A DNA stretch of 64,000 nucleotides from Rubellimicrobium rubrum. GTDB taxonomy: Bacteria > Pseudomonadota > Alphaproteobacteria > Rhodobacterales > Rhodobacteraceae. Position numbers and translations under genes: made by a program. The notes beneath the pieces were generated by a model, which was not told where the DNA came from, did no database searches, and saw only the letters and a program-made list of their open reading frames with translations. This document shows, one piece after another, positions 49,101 to 57,101 of this stretch; positions within the stretch are counted from its first letter, which is position 1; every line of letters starts with the position of its first letter. The DNA lies in assembly GCF_006152115.1 (NCBI RefSeq), contig NZ_VDFU01000015.1:1-64000 (forward strand), in the 5' to 3' direction.

Positions 49101-50927
49101 ATGTCCACCAAACCTCCTTCGCACGTGACCGGGGCGATCGGCTCGCCGCCTGGAAAGCCCGAGCTCGACCCGGCCGCGGCGCAGGCTCGCCCGCCCCTCA
49201 CCCAGCGGCTCGGGTTCCGGCAGTCGCTTCTTCTCGCGGTCGCACTGCTGCCGCTCGGCGTCATCTCCCTGGTTCAGGGCAACGCCTGGCTGGATGCCGC
49301 CCGGAAACAACGGGCGGCCGTCCTGGCCGGAGAAACCCTGCGGGTAAGCGCTCCGGTTGCCGGGTTCATCCGTGAAGCGCAGGGCGCCGCCGCCGCGTTG
49401 GCCCGTACCGTACGTCCCCTTCTTGACGACGAACTGGCTTGCGATGCGGCCATGTCGCATTTGGCGGCCGTCAGCCCGCAGTACTCTGTCGTTTCCTATA
49501 TCCCGGTGAGCGGGCAGATGACCTGCGCGTCGGGAGGGGCGGCCTACGACTACTCGGATAACGCCTTCTTCCAATCCATCATCACCGACCTGCGTCCCAA
49601 GGTCGTGGTGAACTCGCATGGCCCTGTGTCCGGCACGTCCATTGTTCTGGTGGCCCACCCTGTCATCGGCGACGAGGGCGGGTACTCGGGATACATCACC
49701 CTTGCGCTGCCGCACTCGGCCCTGGGCGCTGTGGAGCCCATGGCAAGCAGCGGCCTCGAAGCCATCGATACGCCCGCCTTCGTGACCTTCAACCGGGATG
49801 GCACCCTGCTCACCGCCTCCACGGGCCTTGATCGCGCAGCCGAGATCCTGCCACAGGATGTAACCCTGACCGAGCAGGTCACTGCCGGGCAATCCAGCTT
49901 CACCGCTCGCACCGCCTCGGGACAGGAACGCTTCTATTCCACGGTGCCCGTCATCGAGGGGGAGCTCTTTGCGCTGGGTTCGGTTCCTGTCCGCGAAACG
50001 GCCGGCTTCGGGTCGTTGTCCGGCCTGAGCCCCTTCCTGACCGCCGCGCTCATGTGGGCGGCCAGTTTGATGGTGGCCTGGGTCGCGGCCGAGCTTCTGG
50101 TCTCCCGCTACATCCGGCGACTCGGACAGGCGATCGGCTCCTTCGCCTCAGGGAGCCGCGAGGTCGACGATCTTGACATGGAGCGGGCTCCTGCAGAGAT
50201 CCGTGAGGTGGGGCGGGCCTTCCTGCGCATGACGGACACCATCCTTCACGACGAGGCCGAACTCGAGAACACGGTTCACCAGCGGGAGGTGCTGCTTCGG
50301 GAGGTGCACCACCGCGTCAAGAACAACCTGCAACTGATCGCCTCGATCATGAACATGCAAAGCCGTCGCGCACGATCGCCCGAGACCAAGGCCTTGATGA
50401 AGGGCCTTCAGGAACGGGTCATGAGCCTCGCTACCGTGCACAAGGAGCTTTACCAGACGACCGGGCTGGCCGATGTCCGCGCGGACGAGCTTCTGGGCGA
50501 CATCACGCAGCAGATCGTCAGCATGGCGTCCGCCCCCGGTCGAACCTTCCGGATCGAAACGGACTTTGCGGCCATCCCGCTCACCCCGGACCAAGCGGTC
50601 CCGCTGTCGTTGCTGCTGACTGAGGGCCTCACCAACGCCATCAAGTACGCCGCGCCCGATCCCGGCGAGTCGCAGCCCCGAATCCGCCTTCGCTTCGCTG
50701 CGCTGGACGGCAGCAGGGCCGAGCTGTCGATCATCAACGGCACGCGACCCGAAGCCGAGCCGACCCCAGAGCCCGAGGGCACCGGCCTGGGCCGGCAGCT
50801 CGTGGCGGCCTTTGCCAGCCAACTGGGCGGCGAGGTGCGCACCAAGGTCGAAGATGGCTTCTTCAGCCTGAGCATGGAGTTCGCCCTGCGCCCTCTCGAA
50901 GGCGGTGAGCAGCGCAACGTCGTCTAG
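49101..50927 (+). CDS. HWE/HisKA_2 membrane histidine kinase of the stress locus
   Basis: 608 residues. First membrane segment at about 38-60, a periplasmic sensor of about 240 residues (AVSPQYSVVSYIPVSGQ, NSHGPVSGTSIVLVAHPVIG, resembling a dCache-type fold), second segment about 308-334, HAMP-like linker, HisKA_2 phospho-His about 404 (LLREVHHRVKNNLQLIASIM), and an ATPase domain with LLLTEGLTNAIKYA and GTGLGRQLVAAFASQLGG. Kinases of this class (PhyK-like) phosphorylate PhyR. It lies 31 nt after ecfG in the same direction, so it is very likely the local PhyR kinase; the signal it senses is unknown. Confidence 0.9.
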   Translation: MSTKPPSHVTGAIGSPPGKPELDPAAAQARPPLTQRLGFRQSLLLAVALLPLGVISLVQGNAWLDAARKQRAAVLAGETLRVSAPVAGFIREAQGAAAALARTVRPLLDDELACDAAMSHLAAVSPQYSVVSYIPVSGQMTCASGGAAYDYSDNAFFQSIITDLRPKVVVNSHGPVSGTSIVLVAHPVIGDEGGYSGYITLALPHSALGAVEPMASSGLEAIDTPAFVTFNRDGTLLTASTGLDRAAEILPQDVTLTEQVTAGQSSFTARTASGQERFYSTVPVIEGELFALGSVPVRETAGFGSLSGLSPFLTAALMWAASLMVAWVAAELLVSRYIRRLGQAIGSFASGSREVDDLDMERAPAEIREVGRAFLRMTDTILHDEAELENTVHQREVLLREVHHRVKNNLQLIASIMNMQSRRARSPETKALMKGLQERVMSLATVHKELYQTTGLADVRADELLGDITQQIVSMASAPGRTFRIETDFAAIPLTPDQAVPLSLLLTEGLTNAIKYAAPDPGESQPRIRLRFAALDGSRAELSIINGTRPEAEPTPEPEGTGLGRQLVAAFASQLGGEVRTKVEDGFFSLSMEFALRPLEGGEQRNVV

Positions 50928-51179
50928 GCCGCCGACTGGGCCGGTCGAACCGTCCTGCCGCGCTCCCGACAAAGCGGATCAGTGGATGGCGAAGCAGGGC
51001 TGATCCGGCCAAATCGAGCCCGTCGCTCCCATCATCGAGAGAGCCGGGCGGGCTACCCTGGCTGGAGATCGAGCCTCGTGATCCAGTCTGGAACCGGGGC
51101 CGAGCGGATCGGGATGAACCGGAAACCTGCAACCAGCCAGTACCCGAGCAGCACGTGTCCTGCCCCCTCCCCCAAGCAG

Positions 51180-51205
51180 AAGGCCCGGGCATGCACCCGG
51201 GCCTT
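51180..51205 (-). terminator. Hairpin after the DUF3618 gene
   Basis: AAGGCCCGGG and CCCGGGCCTT pair around a 6-nt loop (CATGCA), 28 nt beyond the DUF3618 stop (on the minus strand). No clear U-tract follows, so termination efficiency is uncertain. The rest of 50928-51232 holds no gene. Confidence 0.65.
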
Positions 51206-51232
51206 GTGTCGTTCTCGCCTAGGGGCTTGGGA

Positions 51233-52336
51233 TCAGCCGATCACGGGATCGCCCGGACCAGCCAGCCCGCCTGACGTCGAGGTTTGGCTGCCGGAGGTGT
51301 TGCGGAACTCTTCCGAAGCCCGGTCCGTCACCCGGCTCGCGGCTTGGCTCGCCTTCTGGGTCACGGTGTCGGTAACGGCTTCCACGGTCTCCTGAGCGAC
51401 CGCCTTGACCTCCTGACCCATCGACCCGGCGATCTGCATCGCGCGCGACCGCTCGTCGCGCAGAAGGCGCGATGCCTCGCTCATCAGCCGATCCCGCTCG
51501 CTGCCAAAGGCGCGATTCTCAGCATCTGTGCTGGGCAGGATGGCCGCGACGGCCGCTCCCAAGGCAAAGGCCACCGAACCGGCGACGAGCGGATGCTCCT
51601 CCATGGCACGACCGGGGTCGCGCACCACGTCACGGCCCACGCGTTCGGCTTGGATCATGGCGCTGTAGGCGCGCTCGCGGGCGGCAACGATTTGCTGACG
51701 CGAGCCTTCGGGCAGGCTGTCGAGCCCGGAGGAGAAGCGGGACTTGAGGTCACTGGCGAAGCTCGAAATGACGGACTGGCGCTCGGCGTCGAAGTCACGC
51801 GTCTGCCCGGACTGGGACGAGGACGACCCGGGAAGCGCGTTGCGCAGGCTGTCGTAGTAGGATTTGGCTTCCTGCTCGATCCTGTGCAGCGCCGCAGAGG
51901 CCTTAGCGCGAAGGCCGGTGGCCTCGCGCGACCAGGCGTGATCGTCGTCGTTGTCCGACGGCATGTAGCCTACGCGACCGTAATCCGACGATCCGGACGT
52001 CGCAGCCCAGCCGCGATCGTCGTGCTGGAGGTTGCCGCCATAGCCGGAGGACTGGCTGGACGATGACTTGGAGGCGCCGCCCGTGACCTTGTTGCCCAGG
52101 AACATCCAGGCAATGCCGGCCCCGATCAGGGCAATGGCCAGCGGGTTGGCGCGGACCGCATGATCGATGGAGGTGGTGGCGCTGCCGGCATGGGTCTTGA
52201 GCATGCCCAACGCTTCCTTGGCGAGGTTGTCCACCGACACCCGATCCGAGAGGGTGTCGAGAGTGCTGGCCAGGGCTGCCCTTTCACGGTCGAGGTCGGC
52301 CTCGATGTCGCGCGGGTCAGTGCTTGTGGTCGCCAT
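51233..52336 (-). CDS. DUF3618 family membrane protein
   Basis: 367 residues starting MATTSTDPRDIEADLDRERA, the DUF3618 signature, followed by LASTLDTLSDRVSVDNLAKE. A membrane segment at about 65-83 (ANPLAIALIGAGIAWMFLG) is followed by a Gly/Ser/Asp-rich region, then an alanine-rich helical part with a second hydrophobic stretch (HPLVAGSVAFALGAAVAAIL, about 251-270). Its start overlaps the end of the holin-like gene by 20 bases. With the two upstream genes it forms the EcfG-driven envelope operon. Function unknown; such clusters are common in stress regulons. Confidence 0.85.
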   Translation of the reverse strand: MATTSTDPRDIEADLDRERAALASTLDTLSDRVSVDNLAKEALGMLKTHAGSATTSIDHAVRANPLAIALIGAGIAWMFLGNKVTGGASKSSSSQSSGYGGNLQHDDRGWAATSGSSDYGRVGYMPSDNDDDHAWSREATGLRAKASAALHRIEQEAKSYYDSLRNALPGSSSSQSGQTRDFDAERQSVISSFASDLKSRFSSGLDSLPEGSRQQIVAARERAYSAMIQAERVGRDVVRDPGRAMEEHPLVAGSVAFALGAAVAAILPSTDAENRAFGSERDRLMSEASRLLRDERSRAMQIAGSMGQEVKAVAQETVEAVTDTVTQKASQAASRVTDRASEEFRNTSGSQTSTSGGLAGPGDPVIG

Positions 52337-52727
52337 TTGTCACGGTCTCCTTGATGGTTTGCGCGTCGGCCTGCACGCTGCGGACGGTGCGGGTTGGCGC
52401 GATGTTTTCGGGTTTCAGCGCGTTCAGGCCCCTGAGGGCCAGGATCACGGCCACCGCCAGGATGACCACGCCGACCGCCAGGGCAGCCCAACCGGGGCCG
52501 ATCCAGTGGGCCAGCGCGGCGACCAGCGCCGCAGCCAGGACATGAAGCGCCACGAGCACCAGGATGGCAGCCCCCGCAAGGAGGGCGACGCCCATGCCGG
52601 CGCTCTTGATGTTCTGGGCCACTTCGGCCTTGGCGAGCGCGACCTCGCCTCGTACCAGGCGGGTGAGTTGGTTGATCGCGTCGCTCAGGAGCGAGCCCGT
52701 AGGGCGAGGATCGGGGTCGAAGCTCAT
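52317..52727 (-). CDS. Holin-superfamily III-like membrane protein
   Basis: 136 residues of the phage_holin_3_6 family, which in Proteobacteria is mostly chromosomal and not a true phage holin. The N-terminal amphipathic segment (LLSDAINQLTRLVRGEVALAKAEV, landmarks LVRGEVALAKAEV) is followed by two membrane segments (ALLAGAAILVLVALHVLAAA and WAALAVGVVILAVAVILALR). It lies 6 nt after the Gly/Ser-rich gene and overlaps DUF3618, so the three are one operon. There are no phage genes around it. Confidence 0.85.
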   Translation of the reverse strand: MSFDPDPRPTGSLLSDAINQLTRLVRGEVALAKAEVAQNIKSAGMGVALLAGAAILVLVALHVLAAALVAALAHWIGPGWAALAVGVVILAVAVILALRGLNALKPENIAPTRTVRSVQADAQTIKETVTNGDHKH

Positions 52728-52733
52728 TGCGGT

Positions 52734-53636
52734 CTACCTGTCATAGCCAGAGCCGGTGCCATCCGACGTGGAGTTCGGCGTGGCGCTGCCCGTGGTGCCC
52801 GACTGTGTTCCGCCACCCATGCCGTCATCGGCGATCGAACCCACGTCGTCGATATCGTCGTCATGGGTGCTCATGCCGCTGGTGCTGATCGTGCCACCGG
52901 TCCGGCCTGCGCCGTAGCCGCCGCCTGTGCCCACGCCCAGCGAACCGGCGCCGGCGTAAGTGCCGCTCGATCCAGTGCCAGAGCCCATGCCGGACCCCAC
53001 TCCGCTCGACGATCCGCCGAAGTCACCCGAGCCGCCAAGGCCAGTGGAGCCCTGGGAGGAGCCACCCATGCCCACGGACCCCGAGCCGCCGCTGCCAAGG
53101 CCCGACGTCCCATAGGAGTTGCTGCCGTAGGAGTCCGAGCCGTAGCCCGACCCTGAATAGGACTGATCGGTCCCTTGGTCGCCGTAGGACGCCGAGGTGG
53201 TCGAGGACGCGCGGGCGAAGCGGGCCAGCGCGAAGCCCGCGAGGGCCGCGGCGGCCACGAAGGCCCCGGGGTTGCGGCGAGCGAAGGACTCGGTCTGCTG
53301 CAGGATGTCCTGGAAGCTGCGCCCACGCAGCTGGTTCGACCATTCGGAGACACTGTCCGCCGCCGCAGCCATCAGCCGGGCCTGCATCGAATCGTCACCG
53401 CCGTCGACGGCGCCGCGCAGCGATTGCGCCAAGCGGTCGCCGGTCGAGGCCAGGGCATCCTTGGCGGTTTCAGCCTGGTCCATAGCCTGGGATCGCGCGG
53501 CCTCGGTTGTGCGCGAGACGGCATCCATAGCCTTGGTCTTGGCGCCTTCGTAGGCGTCGCGTCCGGCTTCACCCAGTCCGCTCATCGTCGAAGAGGAGCC
53601 CTGGCGGGTCGTATCGCTGCTGTTGTAATCGGTCAT
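52734..53636 (-). CDS. Gly/Ser-rich stress protein with helical N-terminus
   Basis: 300 residues. The N-terminal 120 are helical and alanine-rich (EAGRDAYEGAKTKAMDAVSR, LAQSLRGAVDGGDDSMQARL), followed by a short hydrophobic stretch (NPGAFVAAAALAGFALARF, about 122-140), and then about 150 residues of Gly/Ser/Tyr/Thr low complexity (repeats such as YGSDSYGSNSYG). It resembles proteins annotated as nutrient-deprivation-induced in Alphaproteobacteria. It is first in the operon, 120 nt downstream of an EcfG-type promoter. Likely membrane-associated with a disordered tail; role unknown. Confidence 0.75.
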   Translation of the reverse strand: MTDYNSSDTTRQGSSSTMSGLGEAGRDAYEGAKTKAMDAVSRTTEAARSQAMDQAETAKDALASTGDRLAQSLRGAVDGGDDSMQARLMAAAADSVSEWSNQLRGRSFQDILQQTESFARRNPGAFVAAAALAGFALARFARASSTTSASYGDQGTDQSYSGSGYGSDSYGSNSYGTSGLGSGGSGSVGMGGSSQGSTGLGGSGDFGGSSSGVGSGMGSGTGSSGTYAGAGSLGVGTGGGYGAGRTGGTISTSGMSTHDDDIDDVGSIADDGMGGGTQSGTTGSATPNSTSDGTGSGYDR

Positions 53637-53755
53637 CGTGGTCTCCTTCTGGGTGCCGACCCGGATCGCGTTGCTACCCGCTCCAGGAAGGGAGCGGCGT
53701 CAATTGCGCCTGGGGCAAGGATCGCGAGGTCGTGACAAGGTCGTGACGGGGGCCA

Positions 53756-53780
53756 AACGCGCACTTTGCCCTGTGGTTCC
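53756..53780 (-). promoter_or_regulatory. EcfG-type promoter for the Gly/Ser-rich operon
   Basis: On the minus strand GGAAC (53780-53776), 16 nt and CGTT (53759-53756) match the consensus exactly. It points toward the gene starting at 53636 and its two downstream partners. Confidence 0.85.
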
Positions 53781-53825
53781 CCCGCGCTTCTGGGGGCCCC
53801 TTGACGCAGGCTGCTGGGGTCAAGA

Positions 53826-54116
53826 TCAGTGTCGCCGGTCAGACCGGGAATAGACGCGGTCCCGGCGATCATCGCTGCGGGGACGGACTATGGCATAAGC
53901 CTTCGGCCGGTCCTGATGTTCATCCCAGGCCGGATCCTGACGCTTCATCTCGTGTTCGATGCGGCGGGCCAAGGCGGCTGCTCCGAACGCCCCGAGAAGA
54001 ACGCCAAGCAGGATGGCCGGCCAGTTGTAGTGGCCGAGCACGAAGGCCGCCACGAGAAAGGGGCCGGTCACGGCCGTGGCCGTGAGCATGGATAGGACGA
54101 CAGTGAGGGGGTTCAT
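53826..54116 (-). CDS. Small membrane protein, 96 aa
   Basis: Two membrane segments (VVLSMLTATAVTGPFLVAAF and WPAILLGVLLGAFGAAALA) followed by a basic/acidic tail (ARRIEHEMKRQDPAWDEHQDR; landmarks RRIEHEMKRQDPAW). No named family. There is no strong ribosome-binding site before the ATG, so the start is uncertain, but the hydrophobic-then-charged layout is characteristic of a real small membrane protein. An EcfG-like motif lies 217 nt upstream on the same strand. Confidence 0.55.
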   Translation of the reverse strand: MNPLTVVLSMLTATAVTGPFLVAAFVLGHYNWPAILLGVLLGAFGAAALARRIEHEMKRQDPAWDEHQDRPKAYAIVRPRSDDRRDRVYSRSDRRH

Positions 54117-54513
54117 CGCTGGTTGCGTGCCGTGCTCACGACGTCAGCGGCGGCGCACGTCCTGATATGGTCCACGGCGGTCGTCGCGGCGGACTGGGAT
54201 GGCGATCGTGTCGGGCCGCCCCGCGGAGGGGGCCAACAGATCCGTCAGTCGGGCAAGGAGGGACGCAACAAGATGAAGCACAGAAGCCTCCGGACGCTAG
54301 GGGGAAAGCCGTCAAGGACGGTCTGTGGAAAGAACGCTCGGTTCACCTGCGGAGTTCCCCTTGCCGGGCGGGGCTTGGCGGTGACGGGCCGGAGGGTCTT
54401 GGGCTTGGCACGAGGCCCCAAAGGCCTCATGGCCATGCTGACCCGGCTTCGCTGAGCCTTTCCTGTCGTGAAAGGCGGTTCCGCCTTCCTGGTGCCAAGG
54501 GCGGAACGTTGCG
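54117..54513. other. Intergenic region between two minus-strand genes
   Basis: It holds the EcfG-like motif at 54333-54358. On the plus strand a 60-codon basic frame at 54273-54455 has AAGGAGG about 10 nt upstream, but no homology I recognise; I do not call it a gene. Near 54460-54500 there is an inverted repeat of CCTTTC / GAAAGG and GGCGG-type words that may serve as terminator for the BrkB-type gene. Confidence 0.35.
54333..54358 (-). promoter_or_regulatory. EcfG-type motif upstream of the 96-aa membrane protein
   Basis: On the minus strand GGAAC (54358-54354), 17 nt and CGTT (54336-54333). The sequence match is exact, but the next gene start is 217 nt away and has a weak ribosome-binding site, so it is either a long-leader promoter or a chance match. 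Confidence 0.45.
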
Positions 54514-55419
54514 TCACGACGCGCCGACCTGTGCCTCCTGGACAGATCGGGCCTCCTGAGCCTGCTGGACCTCAAGGTTATGCTGGAGCCGCTCGGCGCC
54601 TCCGGCCTCGATGGCGGCGTTGAGGCAGCCGCCCAGCAGCACGACATAGGCCGACAGATAGAACCACATCAGGAGCGCGACAGCCGCTCCGAGGGAGCCA
54701 TAGACTTCGTTGTAGTGGGCGAAATTGCGCAGGTAGACCCCGAAGGCCACGGACACCACCATCCACAGGATCGTCGCCACGATGGCGCCGGGGGTGATCC
54801 ACTTGGGCCGATGCCCGCGCCGGTTCGGCCCGAAGCGATAAACGATCCCCAGCGTCACCATGATGACCCCGATTGCCACGATCCAGCGGGTCAGCTCGGC
54901 CGCCCCGGCGACCCAGGGGCCAAGCGGCAGGACGGCGATGAGGATGGGAGCGATGACCACTGCGGCGATTGCCACGAAGGTCAGCCCGCACAAGGCCAGC
55001 GTGACGCCGAAATCCGCCATGTAGCGGCGCCAGATGCTCTGCCGGTGACCGATGTCATAGGCGGCGTTCAGCCCCCGGATCAGGGCCGACACCCCCGCCC
55101 GCGCCGACCACAGCGCCACGAACAAGGAGATGACCGTGGCTGTCCCGATCTTGCCGCTGCTGCCCGCGTTGATGATGCCGGCGACCTGGTTGAGGATGGA
55201 ACTGTGCACCTCGGGGGGCACGACTTCGGCCGCCATCTCGAGAAGGGCGTTGATCTGACCCGGATCGGCGACCCAACTCCAGAGCAGCACGATGGCGGCC
55301 AGCGTAGGAAAGAGTGCAAGCATCGCGAAGAAGCCCACCCCGGCCGCGATCAGGCTCAGGTTCAGGCGGTCCATCACATCCCAGATGTACCAGAATGCCG
55401 CGAGGGCGGGCCTGAGCAC
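54514..55419 (-). CDS. YihY/BrkB family membrane protein
   Basis: 301 residues. Six or so membrane segments: LIAAGVGFFAMLALFPTLAA, TATVISLFVALWSARAGVSA, FVAIAAVVIAPILIAVLPLG, IVAIGVIMVTLGIVYRFG, GAIVATILWMVVSVAFGVYL and LLMWFYLSAYVVLLGGCLNA. The motif FAHYNEVYGSLGAAVALLMW is typical of this family, formerly called ribonuclease BN. The function is not established. The start is GTG 55419, 12 nt after the PLDc_N-like gene, so the two share a transcript controlled by the EcfG-type promoter at 55672. Confidence 0.88.
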   Translation of the reverse strand: MLRPALAAFWYIWDVMDRLNLSLIAAGVGFFAMLALFPTLAAIVLLWSWVADPGQINALLEMAAEVVPPEVHSSILNQVAGIINAGSSGKIGTATVISLFVALWSARAGVSALIRGLNAAYDIGHRQSIWRRYMADFGVTLALCGLTFVAIAAVVIAPILIAVLPLGPWVAGAAELTRWIVAIGVIMVTLGIVYRFGPNRRGHRPKWITPGAIVATILWMVVSVAFGVYLRNFAHYNEVYGSLGAAVALLMWFYLSAYVVLLGGCLNAAIEAGGAERLQHNLEVQQAQEARSVQEAQVGAS

Positions 55420-55431
55420 CGGGTCCGCCCG

Positions 55432-55629
55432 CTACACGCCGCGCGCGGCGCTCTTGGGGCCGAGCATCAGCCAGGCGAGGAAGCCAAGGACAGGCAGGAT
55501 CAGGATGACGAGCACCCAGATGACCTTGGACCCGGTGGAAGCCGTGGAGTTCACGACCGACACGATGGCCCAGATGTCGAGAGCCAGGATGATGAGGCCA
55601 AGAATGCCCGAATAGCCGTTGAACCCCAT
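55432..55629 (-). CDS. PLDc_N-like small membrane protein
   Basis: 65 residues starting MGFNGYSGILGLIILALDIW. Two hydrophobic segments surround a short loop (VVNSTASTGSKVIWVLVILI, then PVLGFLAWLMLGPK), the pattern of phospholipase D nuclease N-terminal (PLDc_N) small proteins. ATG 55629 has AAGGA upstream and lies 43 nt from the -10 of an EcfG-type promoter; a longer frame to 55722 would run through that promoter. It is cotranscribed with the BrkB-type gene. Confidence 0.82.
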   Translation of the reverse strand: MGFNGYSGILGLIILALDIWAIVSVVNSTASTGSKVIWVLVILILPVLGFLAWLMLGPKSAARGV

Positions 55630-55671
55630 GTCGCGTCCTTCTCTGCGCGGGTCAGGCCCGCCTGTCCCGGC

Positions 55672-55696
55672 AACGCCCCGGGCCCGGCGGAGTTCC
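55672..55696 (-). promoter_or_regulatory. EcfG-type promoter for PLDc_N-like and BrkB-type genes
   Basis: On the minus strand GGAAC (55696-55692), 16 nt and CGTT (55675-55672), an exact match, ending 43 nt before the ATG at 55629. Confidence 0.85.
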
Positions 55697-55774
55697 AGAC
55701 CGGTGCCGGGGCGGTCTATCAACGCAAAAGGGGCCCGCGCAAGGCGCGGACCCCCCTGTCGGCGCTGGGCCGAG

Positions 55775-56998
55775 TTACTGTTGCGCTTCGTAGGTCGGCA
55801 GAGCGTTCAATTCTTCTTCGGTCTGCGTGACATAGACGCGGATCTCTTCGCCACCTTCCTGACGCAGGAGCTCGATCGAATCCATCGCCATCGCCACCGG
55901 CTTCTCACCAATGCCCAGGAAGCCGCCCACATCGATCACGAGATCGGACACCTGCCCGTCCTCGGACAGGACGATCTCGCCCACTTCGCCGATGCGCTCG
56001 TCATTGGCGCCGTAAACCGCGGCGCCCTGCAGGCGGTCGGCGGTGAAGTCCTCGGCACCGGCAGCAACGAAGCCTTCACGGGCCGACGGGGCCTCGGCCG
56101 AGGTCTGCTCCGTACCGGTCACGGCCGTTCCGGTCGTGCCCTCGGCAGTGGCCGTGGCTGTGTCGTCGGTCGTGGTGGCCGTGGCCGCCGCTGCGTCGGT
56201 CGAGGCGGTGCCCGCTGCCGCATCGTCGGTCGCGGCCTGGGCGGTCTGGTCGGCCTCCATCTCGGTTTCGGTCGTGGCGCCTTCGACCGCGTTCTCCGCG
56301 GTCTGGGCTGCGCCGGCGGCGGTATCGGCTACCGCTTCGCCAGCGTTCCCGACAGCTTCGCCCGTCGCTTGGGCCGCATTACCGGCCGCGTCGGCTACGT
56401 TCTCGCCTGCATTGGCGACGGCCCCGGCCGCAGCGCCCACCGCCGCCCCGGCCGCAGCCCCGGCTGCCGCGCCCGTAGCGGCGAGACCAGTCGCACCGCC
56501 CTCGACAGCCTGTTCGGTCTGCTCGGCCACCTGCTCGGCGTTCATGTCACCGTTCGCGGCATTGTAGTCGGGCGCGCCCTCGAGCGCCTCGCGGGTCGTG
56601 TTGACGACCAGGAAGAAGTCGTCGGCGTCTTCGGCGGTGGCCGAGTCCGACACGAATTGCAGGGAATCCATCGTCAGGGCAACTTGACGCTCGCCAATGC
56701 CGAGGAAGCCTCCAATATCCACGAGGACGGCCTGCACCATGCCCTCGCGGTCAAGGACGATGTCGTTGATCTCGCCCAGGTCTTCCCAGCCTTCCTGGAT
56801 TCCGGCCATTTCCTGGCCCTCCATGGCGGCTTCGGTGGCATACACGCGCATGCCAAGGAAGTCCGAGCCACGGATCTCCATGGATTCAGGGGCCTGACGG
56901 AAGATATCTTGGGTCGCCTGAGTCTGGGTCTGGTCTTGGGCAAGGGCCGGGATAGCCGTAGCCCCCAGAAGTGCGGTGGACAGCAGCAGCTTTTTCAA
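55775..56998 (-). CDS. Exported double PRC-barrel protein, TTG start
   Basis: 407 residues. TTG 56998 begins a signal peptide (MKKLLLSTALLGATAIPALAQ), with GGGAG 9 nt upstream; the ATG-started frame to 57082 would cross the promoter region. Two PRC-barrel domains (about 40-130: GSDFLGMRVYAT, LGEINDIVLDREGMVQAVLV; and about 315-395: RIGEVGEIVLSEDGQVSDLV) share the phrase DIGGFLGIGE/DVGGFLGIGE. They are separated by about 170 residues of Ala/Thr/Gly/Glu-rich sequence. It is probably periplasmic. It is preceded by an EcfG-type promoter. Ligand and role unknown. Confidence 0.82.
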   Translation of the reverse strand: MKKLLLSTALLGATAIPALAQDQTQTQATQDIFRQAPESMEIRGSDFLGMRVYATEAAMEGQEMAGIQEGWEDLGEINDIVLDREGMVQAVLVDIGGFLGIGERQVALTMDSLQFVSDSATAEDADDFFLVVNTTREALEGAPDYNAANGDMNAEQVAEQTEQAVEGGATGLAATGAAAGAAAGAAVGAAAGAVANAGENVADAAGNAAQATGEAVGNAGEAVADTAAGAAQTAENAVEGATTETEMEADQTAQAATDDAAAGTASTDAAAATATTTDDTATATAEGTTGTAVTGTEQTSAEAPSAREGFVAAGAEDFTADRLQGAAVYGANDERIGEVGEIVLSEDGQVSDLVIDVGGFLGIGEKPVAMAMDSIELLRQEGGEEIRVYVTQTEEELNALPTYEAQQ

Positions 56999-57069
56999 GA
57001 GCGTTCTCCCATATAGTAGAGTCGGTGGGCTCGATGAGCCCGGGCGCGCGAAGTCGCGCTCGGGCCTCC

Positions 57070-57094
57070 AACGCCGAACCAAGGGGGCAGTTCC
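57070..57094 (-). promoter_or_regulatory. EcfG-type promoter for the PRC-barrel gene
   Basis: On the minus strand GGAAC (57094-57090), 16 nt and CGTT (57073-57070), an exact match 72 nt before the TTG start. The motif also overlaps the intergenic gap after the CDF gene, whose stop is at 57102. Confidence 0.85.
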
Positions 57095-57101
57095 GCGCCG
57101 G

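Noticed and set aside
52317-52727. Phage holin, suggesting a prophage
   Set aside because: The family is common as chromosomal stress genes, and no capsid, terminase, tail or lysin gene is present nearby.
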